Notes: generated by a model not told the origin, from the sequence alone. Positions 25,568 to 34,746 are shown, counted from the stretch's first letter. The stretch: DNA of 64,000 nucleotides from Cellulophaga omnivescoria (GCF_001999725.1 NZ_MDDP01000010.1:124001-188000); one strand, 5' to 3'. Numbers and translations are program-made.

Positions 25568-26884
25568 ATGGAATTATTTATTCAGATAGTACAGTTCATA
25601 TTAATTATATCAGTGCTTGTTATTTTGCATGAACTGGGGCATTTTATTCCTGCCAAATATTTTAAAACTAAAGTAGAGAAGTTTTACTTATTTTTTGATG
25701 TGAAATTTTCACTTTTTAAAAAGAAGATAGGTGATACTGTTTATGGTATTGGGTGGTTACCTTTAGGTGGTTATGTTAAAATTGCTGGTATGATAGACGA
25801 AAGTATGGATACCGAGCAAATGAAGAGTGAACCACAACCTTGGGAATTTAGAAGTAAACCAGCTTGGCAACGTTTAATAATTATGTTGGGTGGGGTAACT
25901 GTAAACTTCTTTTTAGCGTGGTTTATTTATACAATGTTATTGTTTAATAATGGAGATACGTATATACCTGCAGATAATTTAAAGCACGGAATTTTAATAG
26001 ATTCTATAGGAGAGCAATTAGGACTAAAAACTGGAGATAAAATTTTAGCTATAGATGGCAAAAAAAGTAAAAAGTTTACAGATGCTGTTTTGGACATTAT
26101 TTTAGGTGATGAGGTTACTGTTAAAAGAGATGGTAAAGAAATTACAGTGCCATTAAGTGCAGAAGGCAAAGAGGCAGTTTTTAGTACACAAGGCAGAAAC
26201 TTTTTAGGTTACAGACAAAAAGCTATGATAGATAGTGTGGTATCTGGTATGGTTGCAGAAAAAGCGGGAGTGCTTAAGGGAGATGAAATTGTGGCTGTTA
26301 ACGGACAAAAAACCACGTATTGGAACGAGTTTGTAAGCATTATTAAAAAGTCGCCAAATAAAGAGATAGAATTGGAAGTATTGCGAAAAGGACAAACAGA
26401 AAAATTACATATGGTTGTACCTGAAGAAGCGGCAATAGGAGTTGTGTTAAACAGAGAAGACTTATTTGTTACAGATACCTATAGTTTTGGTGCGGCAATA
26501 CCAGAAGGCTTTAACAAAACAATTGAGGTGCTAACTAAACAAATTAGACAATTTAAAGTTATTTTTAACACTAAAACAGGAGCTTACAAACAAGTAAAAG
26601 GACCTATTGGTATTGTAGAAATGATGCCTAAGCAATGGAACTGGACATTTATTTGGTCTTTTATGGCAATGTTCTCTGTATGGTTGGCTTTTTTAAACAT
26701 ATTACCTATCCCTGCTTTAGATGGTGGACACGTTATGTTTTTATTATATGAAATTATTTCTGGTCGCCCACCAAGTGAAAAAGTATTAGAAAAGGGGCAA
26801 ATTATTGGTTTTGTAATACTTATGGGACTAATGGCAATTGTGTTTGGAAACGACATCTGGAATATTATAAAGAAATTTATATAA
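25568..26884 (+). CDS. rseP: Site-2 intramembrane zinc protease RseP
   Basis: Cleaves membrane-embedded substrates such as anti-sigma factors and leftover signal peptides. The start at 25568 gives 438 residues with the first membrane helix at once; the longer frame from 25529 adds 13 residues that overlap the promoter. Zinc site: HELGH at residues 21-25 and the second-ligand motif PIPALDGGH near the C-terminus. Two PDZ domains lie between (about 120-200 and 210-285, the latter with AEKAGVLKGDEIVAVNG). Four membrane helices are expected. It stands alone, before tRNA-Asn. Confidence 0.96.
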   Translation: MELFIQIVQFILIISVLVILHELGHFIPAKYFKTKVEKFYLFFDVKFSLFKKKIGDTVYGIGWLPLGGYVKIAGMIDESMDTEQMKSEPQPWEFRSKPAWQRLIIMLGGVTVNFFLAWFIYTMLLFNNGDTYIPADNLKHGILIDSIGEQLGLKTGDKILAIDGKKSKKFTDAVLDIILGDEVTVKRDGKEITVPLSAEGKEAVFSTQGRNFLGYRQKAMIDSVVSGMVAEKAGVLKGDEIVAVNGQKTTYWNEFVSIIKKSPNKEIELEVLRKGQTEKLHMVVPEEAAIGVVLNREDLFVTDTYSFGAAIPEGFNKTIEVLTKQIRQFKVIFNTKTGAYKQVKGPIGIVEMMPKQWNWTFIWSFMAMFSVWLAFLNILPIPALDGGHVMFLLYEIISGRPPSEKVLEKGQIIGFVILMGLMAIVFGNDIWNIIKKFI

Positions 26885-26900
26885 ATTTTTATTTTTTGTT

Positions 26901-26930
26901 TTGTAGATATTAAAAAAGCTTTTATATTTG
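26901..26930 (+). promoter_or_regulatory. Promoter of tRNA-Asn
   Basis: TTG (26901-26903), 19-base spacer and TATATTTG (26923-26930) form a textbook Bacteroidota promoter about 32 bases before the tRNA 5' end. Confidence 0.78.
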
Positions 26931-26962
26931 CACCCGCTTACAGGCTTTACGTCTGCTAACAT

Positions 26963-27036
26963 TCCTCCTTAGCTCAGTTGGTTAGAGCATCTGACTGTTA
27001 ATCAGAGGGTCCTTGGTTCGAGCCCAAGAGGGGGAG
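26963..27036 (+). tRNA. tRNA-Asn (anticodon GTT)
   Basis: Seven-bp acceptor stem (TCCTCCT with AGGGGGA, one T-G pair), D arm with AGCTCAGTTGGTTAGAGC, anticodon stem TCTGA/TCAGA around loop CTGTTAA giving anticodon GTT, and T arm CTTGG-TTCGAGC-CCAAG. A discriminator G at 27036 is followed by CAA, so the 3' CCA is not encoded. A promoter and a terminator flank it, so it is a single-gene unit. Confidence 0.97.
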
Positions 27037-27042
27037 CAAAAC

Positions 27043-27073
27043 AAACCTCAACTAGAAATAGTTGAGGTTTTTT
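27043..27073 (+). terminator. Terminator of tRNA-Asn
   Basis: A perfect 12-bp stem (27043-27054 with 27059-27070) with loop GAAA ends in T's, 7 bases after the tRNA. Confidence 0.88.
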
Positions 27074-27127
27074 GCTTTTATATAGTTTCTTCAGCTGCGC
27101 CTATTTTTTATTATTGTAAATTTAGAT

Positions 27128-27160
27128 TTGTTTTACAGGAAATATAATTTAATATATTTG
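27128..27160 (+). promoter_or_regulatory. Promoter of the orphan gene after tRNA-Asn
   Basis: TTG (27128-27130), 22-base spacer and TATATTTG (27153-27160). The -7 box ends 15 bases before the ATG at 27176, which shows that the open frame reaching back to 27128 overlaps the promoter and is not translated in full. Confidence 0.65.
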
Positions 27161-27175
27161 AGTAAATACAATCAT

Positions 27176-27643
27176 ATGGATTTAATTGAAGAATGGAGAT
27201 TGCATAAACCTACATTAGAGTTGAAAAAACATTCTGGAGAGCATTTTTTTTCAATTCCTTGTGAAGTCATTTCTGTAAGTGACTCTCCAATTTTGGGTGA
27301 TAGTAAGTTCATAGGGAGTCATTTAGTCGAAATTAAATTCTTAAATTTTGATTCTGGTGAATTTGAATTTACTCAAGGGTTTATGTATGAAAGTACTTAT
27401 CATAGAATGAATCAGTTGAATCTTAAGCTTCCTGATCTTACATATTGTGATGTTATGATAAGAGACAAATCAATTGTGTTTATTGTATACAAGCTTGGTA
27501 CATACTTCCAAGGGAAATTTGACTTAATTAAGCCAAAATATTTATTAGAGAATGATTTAGAGTTTCATCATTTAACAGAAGACTGTTTATTAGAGTTTGA
27601 ATATAATTATAAAGAAATAAAACAATGGATCAATGATATGTAA
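27176..27643 (+). CDS. Protein of unknown function, 155 residues, beside tRNA-Asn
   Basis: No family recognised. The product is soluble and beta-rich, acidic overall (about residues 10-110: FSIPCEVISVSDSP, HLVEIKFLNFDSGEFEFTQGF, DKSIVFIVYKLGTYFQG), with a helical C-terminus. The start at 27176 is set by the promoter just upstream. Codon choice appears less uniform than in the neighbours (more mixed third positions), and the gene lies directly downstream of a tRNA gene, a common insertion site; both hint at acquisition but no integrase or direct repeat is visible. Confidence 0.7.
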   Translation: MDLIEEWRLHKPTLELKKHSGEHFFSIPCEVISVSDSPILGDSKFIGSHLVEIKFLNFDSGEFEFTQGFMYESTYHRMNQLNLKLPDLTYCDVMIRDKSIVFIVYKLGTYFQGKFDLIKPKYLLENDLEFHHLTEDCLLEFEYNYKEIKQWINDM

Positions 27644-27689
27644 ACTTTCTAGTTTTCCTGTATCTTTTCAGTCTTAAAATTACAAATCT

Positions 27690-27917
27690 ATGTTTTCTAT
27701 AATAGGTTGGCTCGGGGCCATATTATTTGTAGTGTCTTACTTGTTGCTAAGCATAGGTAAACTATCATCTAAATCTAAAGTGTACCATATTTTAAATATA
27801 TTAGGCGCTGTTTGCCTAATTATTAATGGCTTTGCTTTAAACGACTTCCCAAATGTTGTAGTTAACGCTGTATGGGCTTGTATTGGGCTCTATGCTATTG
27901 TTAGGTTTGTTAAGTAA
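27690..27917 (+). CDS. Small membrane protein, CBU_0592-like
   Basis: 75 residues with three short hydrophobic segments (about 4-22, 33-49 and 53-72), spaced as in the uncharacterised CBU_0592 family of small inner-membrane proteins (IIGWLGAILFVVSYLLLS, LNILGAVCLIINGFA). Role unknown. It meets the TetR gene tail to tail with a 4-base gap. Confidence 0.72.
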   Translation: MFSIIGWLGAILFVVSYLLLSIGKLSSKSKVYHILNILGAVCLIINGFALNDFPNVVVNAVWACIGLYAIVRFVK

Positions 27918-27921
27918 TCGT

Positions 27922-28527
27922 TTACTCGTTTTTAAATTCTAAAATATTTAACGCATACTTAATGTAAATAGCCTCTTTTTGCTTGTAATCTTCTGTTTTT
28001 TCATTAAAAAGTCCCAAATAATAGTAAGCACCATCTATTAAGGCAAAAATAACTTCTGTTATTTCATCAATGTTTGTATTGGTAATAATTTGGTGCTCTT
28101 TTGCTTCTGTTAATTTTTTGTGTAAAACCGTGTGTAGCGCTTGTAAGTAGCTTTTAAAGCTATCGTTAAAATCTTTTTTCCTGTAAATTAAAGCGTAGCA
28201 ACTATAAAAAACACCATCATCAAAATATTTGTTCCAGTTTCTAGAAAAAAGTGATGTTATTAGATTGTGAAGTTTTTGTTTGGAGTTTATTTCTCCATTT
28301 TCATCATTTTGTACAATGTTTAAATGCTGTTCTAATATAAACTCATTTAAGCCAATTAATAGCTCATCTTTGGTTTTAAAATAGTGCATTATTAAGCCAT
28401 TACTTATGCTTAAATGTTCTGCAACCTTAGCAATAGAGGTGTTTTCTAGGCCTATGTCTTTTGCAACTTTGTAAAATGCTTTTATAATTTCTTTTCGTCT
28501 TTGTACAGATACACTTTTTCTTCCCAT
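27922..28527 (-). CDS. TetR/AcrR-family transcriptional regulator
   Basis: 201 residues: N-terminal helix-turn-helix (about 10-55, with TSIAKVAEHLSISNGLIMHYFKTKDELL) and a helical ligand-binding C-terminal domain. Such proteins are usually ligand-released repressors. It is divergent from the phosphodiesterase-SusC-SusD set, and the 167-base gap contains an inverted repeat of TetR-operator form next to that set's promoter. It is therefore the likely repressor of the set. Its own promoter is seen at 28546-28573. Confidence 0.93.
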   Translation of the reverse strand: MGRKSVSVQRRKEIIKAFYKVAKDIGLENTSIAKVAEHLSISNGLIMHYFKTKDELLIGLNEFILEQHLNIVQNDENGEINSKQKLHNLITSLFSRNWNKYFDDGVFYSCYALIYRKKDFNDSFKSYLQALHTVLHKKLTEAKEHQIITNTNIDEITEVIFALIDGAYYYLGLFNEKTEDYKQKEAIYIKYALNILEFKNE

Positions 28528-28545
28528 GTAAGATTTTTATTTAGG

Positions 28546-28573
28546 CAAATGTAACATTTTAAGATAATTACAA
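28546..28573 (-). promoter_or_regulatory. Promoter of the tetR-type gene
   Basis: Minus strand: TTG (28573-28571), 17-base spacer, TACATTTG (28553-28546), 18 bases before the ATG. Confidence 0.65.
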
Positions 28574-28618
28574 GCCTTGCTTTACCGGTGCAAGTTAACA
28601 TTTATTTAAAGTTTTATT

Positions 28619-28638
28619 AATTGAACATTCATTCAATT
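28619..28638. promoter_or_regulatory. Candidate TetR operator
   Basis: Inverted repeat AATTGAA-N6-TTCAATT (7-bp arms, total 20 bases), whose inner half-site CATTCA also recalls known TetR-family sites. It is placed where the -33 region of the phosphodiesterase-SusCD promoter should be and about 45 bases from the tetR -33. Binding is inferred from position and symmetry. Confidence 0.55.
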
Positions 28639-28653
28639 TATAATTTATAAAAA

Positions 28654-28661
28654 TACTTTTG
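28654..28661 (+). promoter_or_regulatory. -7 element for the phosphodiesterase-SusC-SusD set
   Basis: TACTTTTG fits TAnnTTTG, 33 bases before the ATG at 28695. There is no TTG at the expected spacing; the operator-like repeat occupies that place. Confidence 0.55.
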
Positions 28662-28694
28662 ACCCAGATTTTAATGTAACCAATCAATCTAAAA

Positions 28695-29951
28695 ATGGGG
28701 AATAAAATTAAATATGTAGTATTTGTTATGTGCTTAGTTGTGCAAGTAAGTTTTAGTCAACAAACTAGCAAGTCTTTAAATAATAAAAAAGTAGTGTTTG
28801 TTATAGTAGATGGTATTTCTACAGATATGCTGCAAAAAGCCCCAACTCCTTTTTTAGATAGTATAGCTAATACAGGCAGTTATACTAAAGCATATGTGGG
28901 TGGTAAAAAAGGAGGTTACTCACAAACACCAACCATTTCTGCAGTAGGTTACAATAGTTTACTTACTGGTACTTGGGTTAATAAGCATAATGTTTATGGT
29001 AATAGTATAAAAAAACCAAACTACAATTATCCTACAATTTTTAAGGTCTTTAAAGATCAATATCCAACTAAAAAAACAGCTATTTTTTCTACTTGGCTAG
29101 ATAACAGAACAAAACTTATTGAGGGCGAATCTGAAACAAAAAATGTAGAGCTAGATTATGCTTTTGATGGTTTAGAGATTGATACCATTAATTATCCGCA
29201 CGATGCTTACAAGCAATACATTAAAAAAATTGATAATGACGTGGCTGATGAGGCCGCTAGGTATATAAAAACTAATGCACCAGACTTGTCTTGGGTGTAT
29301 TTAGAGTATACAGATGATGTTGGCCACGGTTTAGGTGATAGTCCGCAACTAGATGATGCAATTACATATGAAGATGCTTTGGTGGGCAAAATATGGAATG
29401 CTATTAAAATACGTGAAGCTAATTTTAATGAAGATTGGTTGTTGGTGGTTACTACAGACCACGGTCGTAGTCCAAAAGATGGGCGCCATCATGGAGGACA
29501 AACAGATAGGGAGCGTGCTACTTGGATTGTAACTAATGAGAAAAACACTAACAGTTATTTTAAAAATGAAACCTTGGCAATTACAGACATTTACCCAACT
29601 ATGCTTCGTTTTTTAAATATTGATGTTTCAAAAGATATTGCTTATGAAATAGATGGTACTTCTTTTATAGGCAAGGTAGATGCTTATGGTTTATCAGCTG
29701 TTAAGGAAGGAGACAAAATTGTCATCCGTTGGAAAAATAATTCAGATAAAAATGTAAAAGGAACAATTTATACTTCTACTACAAATCTATTTAAAGAAGG
29801 AAAAAAAGATACTTACACAAAGGAGGTAACAGTGAGTTTGACTAATGAAGAGACTACGCTATCGCTTAAAAAGCATATGGGCAAGATGTTAAAAATAGTA
29901 TTAGAAACTCCAAATAATGTACTTAATACATGGTACATAAACAATAACTAA
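28695..29951 (+). CDS. Secreted alkaline-phosphatase-superfamily phosphodiesterase/nucleotide pyrophosphatase
   Basis: A 418-residue periplasmic enzyme with a signal peptide (cut near residue 21-22, SFSQQ). Metal ligands of the alkaline phosphatase superfamily are visible: Asp39 (VFVIVDG), a Thr nucleophile in SQTPTISAVGYNSLLTG (Thr78 or Thr80), Asp207/Asp208 and His211 (YTDDVGHG), Asp255-His256 (TTDHGR) and His265/266 (RHHGG). The Thr nucleophile suggests diester cleavage. It is the first gene of a set with susC and susD (28-base gap), so it probably trims a phosphorylated or nucleotide-like ligand before or after uptake. Confidence 0.87.
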   Translation: MGNKIKYVVFVMCLVVQVSFSQQTSKSLNNKKVVFVIVDGISTDMLQKAPTPFLDSIANTGSYTKAYVGGKKGGYSQTPTISAVGYNSLLTGTWVNKHNVYGNSIKKPNYNYPTIFKVFKDQYPTKKTAIFSTWLDNRTKLIEGESETKNVELDYAFDGLEIDTINYPHDAYKQYIKKIDNDVADEAARYIKTNAPDLSWVYLEYTDDVGHGLGDSPQLDDAITYEDALVGKIWNAIKIREANFNEDWLLVVTTDHGRSPKDGRHHGGQTDRERATWIVTNEKNTNSYFKNETLAITDIYPTMLRFLNIDVSKDIAYEIDGTSFIGKVDAYGLSAVKEGDKIVIRWKNNSDKNVKGTIYTSTTNLFKEGKKDTYTKEVTVSLTNEETTLSLKKHMGKMLKIVLETPNNVLNTWYINNN

Positions 29952-29979
29952 AAACCAATTTAACTTAACATTAAAGAAA

Positions 29980-32900
29980 ATGAATTTTAGACTTACGTTT
30001 ATTGTAATGTTGTTTGCATGCTGTTTTAGCTACGGACAACAAACTATTACGGGTAGTGTTGTAGATGAGGGCAATACACCACTAATGGGTGTTAGCATTG
30101 TAGTTGCTAATACTACAAATGGCACAACAACAGATTTTGATGGTAATTATACCATTAATGCTGCAAAGGGAGATGTGCTTACATTTTCATCTATGGGATT
30201 TAAAACAAAACAAATTACAGTGTTAAATGCTACTGTAATTAATGTTACCCTTTTGGAGGATGCCGCTGCATTAGAAGAGGTAGTGGTAACGGCTTTGGGC
30301 ATTAAAAGAGAAAAGAAAGCATTGGGTTATGCAGTACAAGAAGTAAAAGGAGCTTCTTTAGAAAAAGCGAAAGAGCCTAACTTGGTAAATTCTTTAACGG
30401 GTAAAGTAGCTGGTTTAAATATTAAAAACTCTACCGACTTATTTCAGAATCCAGAAATTAGTTTAAGAGGCGCAACACCATTAGTTGTTATAGATGGTAT
30501 ACCAGATAGGTCTGCAGATATCTGGAAAATTAATTCTGATGATGTAGAGAGTATTAGTGTGCTTAAAGGTGCAACTGCATCTGCTCTTTATGGTTCTGCT
30601 GGTAGAAACGGTGCTATAATGATTACAAGTAAAAAAGGAGAAAAAGGAAGGTTAACTGTAACAGTTAATAGTTCAGTGCTTTTTCAACCTTCTTTTATAA
30701 AAGTACCAGATGTACAAACAGTTTATGGCAATGGTAACCAAGGGCAATACGCGTATATTAACGGTTTAGGTAGTGGCTCTGAAGGTGGTGGCTGGATTTG
30801 GGGACCTAAAGTAGATCAGTTAGACCCAAGCACGGCAAGTGGTTTTTTTGAAACTACACAATACAATAGTCCTACAGATGCTGCTGGTAATTTAATTCCA
30901 ATTCCCTTTACTTCTAGAGGTAAAGATAATATCAAAGATTTTTTTCAAACAGGATCTATACAAACCAATAATATTAGTGTTAATTGGGGTAATGATAAAG
31001 CTAGTTATAGAATGTCTTTATCTAATGTATACCAAAAAGGAATTGTGCCAAATACAGATTTGGGCAACACTTCTTTTACAATTGGTGGTACTTTAAATCC
31101 GTCTGATAATTTTAAAGTAAGCTCTAATTTAACTTACAATAAGCAATACACAGATAATTTTCCTGAGGTTGGTTACGGACCAACAAATTATTTGTACAAT
31201 TTGGTTTTGTGGACAGGTGTAGATGTAGATGTTAAAGATTTGCGTAACTACTGGAGAGAAGGACAAGAAGGTTACCAGCAAAGGCATTTTAACGTTTCTT
31301 ATTATAACAATCCTTATTTTCAAGCCTATGAGTATGAGCGTGGTTATGATAAAGATAATGTGTATGGTAACGTTGCCTTTGAGTATAATGTTACGCCAGA
31401 ACTTAGCGTAAAAAGCACAAGTGGTATTAATGTTTACAGCTTAAACAGAACGTATAAAGAGCCTAAAAGTTATGTGGGTTATGGCAATAAATCTCTTGGT
31501 AATTTTACCAATGCAGATAGTAGATATTTTGATATTATTACAGATTTTGGACTAAAATTTGAAAAGAGTTTTTCTGATGATTTTACACTAAAAAGTGAAG
31601 TTGCTTACTCTAACTACTATCGCAAATCTACAGCGGCTAGTACACAAACAGATGGTTTGAATATTCCTGGTTTTTACAATTTGGCCAATAATGCAGGGGC
31701 AAGTTATATTGCATCTAACTTAGAGCAAGAAGAAGCTATAAAGAGTATTTATGGTTTTGTAGACATGTCTTTTTACAATGCATTTTACTTATCTATTACT
31801 GGTAGAAACGATAAAGTATCTACTTTACCAAAAGAAAACAATTCTTTCTTTTACCCATCTGTATCTGGATCTTTAGTTTTATCTAGCCTTTTTGATATGC
31901 CACAGGCTATTAGTTTTGCAAAATTAAGAGGTTCTTGGTCTAGAGTGTCAGAAGGTAAAATAGGAAACGATCCTTATAGTTATATACAAGCTTATGATAA
32001 GGGAACAACGTGGAACGGTAATACGTCAGCATCTTTTGGATCTAGCTTACTTTCTCCTGGTTTAGAGCCAGAAACATCAGACACTTGGGAGGTTGGTGCA
32101 AATGTTAGATTCTTTAATAATCGTTTAGGTTTAGATGTTGCTTATTTTGAGGCCAGAGACTATAACAATTTAATTTATAGTCCAATTTCGGAAGGATCTG
32201 GTTATGAAAGTATTTTGCTTAACGGTGATGAATACAAGCGTAAAGGTTTAGAATTTGTTTTTGATGCTAAACCTATACAAACAGCTAATTTTAGTTGGGA
32301 TATGCTTGTAAACTTTAGTAGGTTTAGAAGATTTCAAGAAGAAATTTATGGAGATAGAGAGCAGACAGTGGGCTTTGTAAAAGTTGGTGAACGTACAGAT
32401 CAAATTTATGCTAACGTATACCAAACTAATGATAACGGTGAGGTTATTTATGAAAATGGTTTTCCTGTAAACGATCCATACCAAAGATATATTGGTGATG
32501 ATGATCCAGACTGGACTTATGGTATTACCAATACGTTAAAATATAAAAATCTTAATTTATCGTTCTTATTTGATGGTAGAATAGGAGGTTTAATTTACTC
32601 TACTACTAATCAAAAAATGTGGTGGGGAGGTAAACATAAAGGCACAGTAAACCAGTTTAGAGATGATGCAAATAACGGAGTTAGTTCTTATGTAGCTCCA
32701 GGAGTAAAGGTTGTAAGCGGCACAGCAACGTATGATGTTAATGGTAATATTACTAGTGATACGCGTACGTATGCTCCTAATGATGTTGCTGTTAACTACA
32801 TTAACTTTATGCAGACAACTAGTAACGGTCAAAATAAAAATTACCACTATTACAAAGAGTCTTTTGTAAAGCTTAGAGAGGTTACACTAACATATAACTT

Positions 32901-33072
32901 TCCAAAAAAAGCATTAGCAAACACACCTATATATGAGTTTAGTTTGTCCTTAATTGGACGTAACCTTTGGTTAAATTCTGATGTGCCAAATGTAGATCCA
33001 GATTCTGGTGTAGATGCATTACAGGCACCGTCAACTAGGAATATTGGACTTAACTTAAATGTGAAATTTTAA
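29980..33072 (+). CDS. SusC/RagA-family TonB-linked outer-membrane transporter
   Basis: 1030-residue outer-membrane importer. Signal peptide to about residue 19, then a carboxypeptidase-regulatory-like domain (about 22-96), the SusC-specific EEVVVTALGIKREKKALGYA segment linking to the plug domain, and a 22-strand barrel ending in Phe (NLNVKF). It pairs with the SusD gene 11 bases downstream; the pair imports an oligomeric nutrient as a lidded transporter. There is no glycoside hydrolase in the set; the companion enzyme is the phosphodiesterase upstream, so the cargo may be a phosphorylated compound. Confidence 0.96.
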   Translation: MNFRLTFIVMLFACCFSYGQQTITGSVVDEGNTPLMGVSIVVANTTNGTTTDFDGNYTINAAKGDVLTFSSMGFKTKQITVLNATVINVTLLEDAAALEEVVVTALGIKREKKALGYAVQEVKGASLEKAKEPNLVNSLTGKVAGLNIKNSTDLFQNPEISLRGATPLVVIDGIPDRSADIWKINSDDVESISVLKGATASALYGSAGRNGAIMITSKKGEKGRLTVTVNSSVLFQPSFIKVPDVQTVYGNGNQGQYAYINGLGSGSEGGGWIWGPKVDQLDPSTASGFFETTQYNSPTDAAGNLIPIPFTSRGKDNIKDFFQTGSIQTNNISVNWGNDKASYRMSLSNVYQKGIVPNTDLGNTSFTIGGTLNPSDNFKVSSNLTYNKQYTDNFPEVGYGPTNYLYNLVLWTGVDVDVKDLRNYWREGQEGYQQRHFNVSYYNNPYFQAYEYERGYDKDNVYGNVAFEYNVTPELSVKSTSGINVYSLNRTYKEPKSYVGYGNKSLGNFTNADSRYFDIITDFGLKFEKSFSDDFTLKSEVAYSNYYRKSTAASTQTDGLNIPGFYNLANNAGASYIASNLEQEEAIKSIYGFVDMSFYNAFYLSITGRNDKVSTLPKENNSFFYPSVSGSLVLSSLFDMPQAISFAKLRGSWSRVSEGKIGNDPYSYIQAYDKGTTWNGNTSASFGSSLLSPGLEPETSDTWEVGANVRFFNNRLGLDVAYFEARDYNNLIYSPISEGSGYESILLNGDEYKRKGLEFVFDAKPIQTANFSWDMLVNFSRFRRFQEEIYGDREQTVGFVKVGERTDQIYANVYQTNDNGEVIYENGFPVNDPYQRYIGDDDPDWTYGITNTLKYKNLNLSFLFDGRIGGLIYSTTNQKMWWGGKHKGTVNQFRDDANNGVSSYVAPGVKVVSGTATYDVNGNITSDTRTYAPNDVAVNYINFMQTTSNGQNKNYHYYKESFVKLREVTLTYNFPKKALANTPIYEFSLSLIGRNLWLNSDVPNVDPDSGVDALQAPSTRNIGLNLNVKF

Positions 33073-33083
33073 ATAAAAGCATA

Positions 33084-34529
33084 ATGAAAAAATTTAGTAT
33101 ATATATTTTATGTGCAATATTCTTTACAGCAAGTTGTACAGATATAGAAGAGTTGCAAGATGATCCTAACAGAGCAACAGCAGTTAGTCCAGACTTACTA
33201 TTAACTAATATAGAAACCTTAGCGTTTAATAATGTGAGCTTAAATAGTGCTTTAGCAAGTAGATATTTAGCATTTACAGACGGTGTTAATGAAAACCAAT
33301 ACTACAATTGGCAACAAGCTTCTTTTGCTAATTATGACAATATAAAGCAAGTTCATAAAATGATTGAAGAGAGCCAGAATTCGGAGGCTGAGGTTTACGC
33401 TATTCTGGGTAAATTTTTTAACTCCTATTTTATAACAGAGCTTACATTAGTTTTTGGTGATGTTCCTTACAGTGAGGCAATTGCAGTGGAAGATCAAAAT
33501 TATACTCCTGCTTACGATACCCAAGAAGAAATCTTTTTACAGGTATTAACAGATTTAAAATCGGCTTCTAACGAGCTTGCTGCTAATGATGAACTTATTT
33601 TGGGTGATGTAATTTACAATGGTGATAAACTACAATGGCAAAAGTTAATTAACTCTTACTATTTAAGAGTCTTGTTAATGTTATCTAATAAAGCAGATGT
33701 TGCGTCTTTAAACGTTGTGGGTAGGTTTAAAGAGGTTGTAGATAACCCAAGTAAATATCCTTTGTTTAGTTCTAATAATGACAACGGAGCATTAACTTTT
33801 GTAAACATACAAAACAACCGTTACCCATTATTTAATAACAACAATTTGCAAACTGCATATTATTTAGAAGAGTCTTTTGTAAATACGTTGAAAAATTTAG
33901 AAGACCCAAGGTTATTTGTTTTTGCAGAAAAAATGCCAAGTGCCTCTGCGTTAGATGAAACAGATTTTAATGCCTATGGAGGCTTATATGGTAGTGCTGT
34001 TTTTAGTGATAATGCAGCAAAGGCAGTTGCTGGTAATGCATCTAGAATTGCTCCAAGGTATTACAATGACCCTGTTAATGAACCAAGTTTATTAATAGGT
34101 TATGCAGAACTTCAATTTATTTTAGCAGAAGCTGTTGCCAAAGGATGGATTTCTGGTGATGTCTCTACGTATTATACGCAAGGTATTAAAGCGTCAATGG
34201 AGTATTATGGTATTACAGATGTAGATAGTTATTTAGCAAATTCTGCTGTACAACTTAATGCTACAAACCCTATAGAGAGTATTGCAACTCAAAAGCATAT
34301 AGCGTTGTTTTTAAATACTGGGTGGCAAATGTTTTATGACCAACGTAGAACTGGTTATCCGGAGTTTAATGTAGATGGAGGTGGTGCATTAAACGAAGCT
34401 AGAATACCAAAAAGATGGTTGTATCCAACAAGTGAGTCTACTAATAACCCTAAAAATTTAGAGGAAGCTATTAATAGACAGTTTGCTACTGGTGATAATA
34501 TTAATTCACAAATGTGGATTTTAAAGTAA
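33084..34529 (+). CDS. SusD/RagB-family nutrient-binding lipoprotein
   Basis: 481 residues; lipobox TASC with Cys18 after a short signal, then a helical TPR-rich SusD fold. ELQDDPNRATAVSPDLLLTNIE near the N-terminus and the C-terminal RRTGYPEF...RIPKRWLYPTSE stretch are typical of the SusD-like_2 subgroup. It caps the SusC transporter. It is the last gene of the unit; a terminator follows. Confidence 0.95.
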   Translation: MKKFSIYILCAIFFTASCTDIEELQDDPNRATAVSPDLLLTNIETLAFNNVSLNSALASRYLAFTDGVNENQYYNWQQASFANYDNIKQVHKMIEESQNSEAEVYAILGKFFNSYFITELTLVFGDVPYSEAIAVEDQNYTPAYDTQEEIFLQVLTDLKSASNELAANDELILGDVIYNGDKLQWQKLINSYYLRVLLMLSNKADVASLNVVGRFKEVVDNPSKYPLFSSNNDNGALTFVNIQNNRYPLFNNNNLQTAYYLEESFVNTLKNLEDPRLFVFAEKMPSASALDETDFNAYGGLYGSAVFSDNAAKAVAGNASRIAPRYYNDPVNEPSLLIGYAELQFILAEAVAKGWISGDVSTYYTQGIKASMEYYGITDVDSYLANSAVQLNATNPIESIATQKHIALFLNTGWQMFYDQRRTGYPEFNVDGGGALNEARIPKRWLYPTSESTNNPKNLEEAINRQFATGDNINSQMWILK

Positions 34530-34571
34530 GGTATTTACATACATTTTTAAATATCGTTTTTTAGTTTGTTT

Positions 34572-34605
34572 AACTAGCATCTGCTTTTTGGTGCTAGTTT
34601 TTCAG
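34572..34605 (+). terminator. Terminator of the phosphodiesterase-SusC-SusD unit
   Basis: An 8-bp stem (AACTAGCA / TGCTAGTT) with a 12-base loop is followed by T's, 43 bases after the SusD gene. Confidence 0.7.
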
Positions 34606-34746
34606 TTTAAAAAAACTAAGTAATTGTAAATTAAGTTGTTGCTATAACGTTGTAGTGTATCTTTTTAATCGTTATAACAAAATATTAACACTTTTATCTT
34701 GCATTTGGCCTGTATAAATGTATGTTGTAGGGAAACAATTTCAATT

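Noticed and set aside
26963-27643. Genomic island integrated at tRNA-Asn
   Set aside because: No integrase, no duplicated tRNA 3' end and only one unusual gene; recorded as a weak possibility only.
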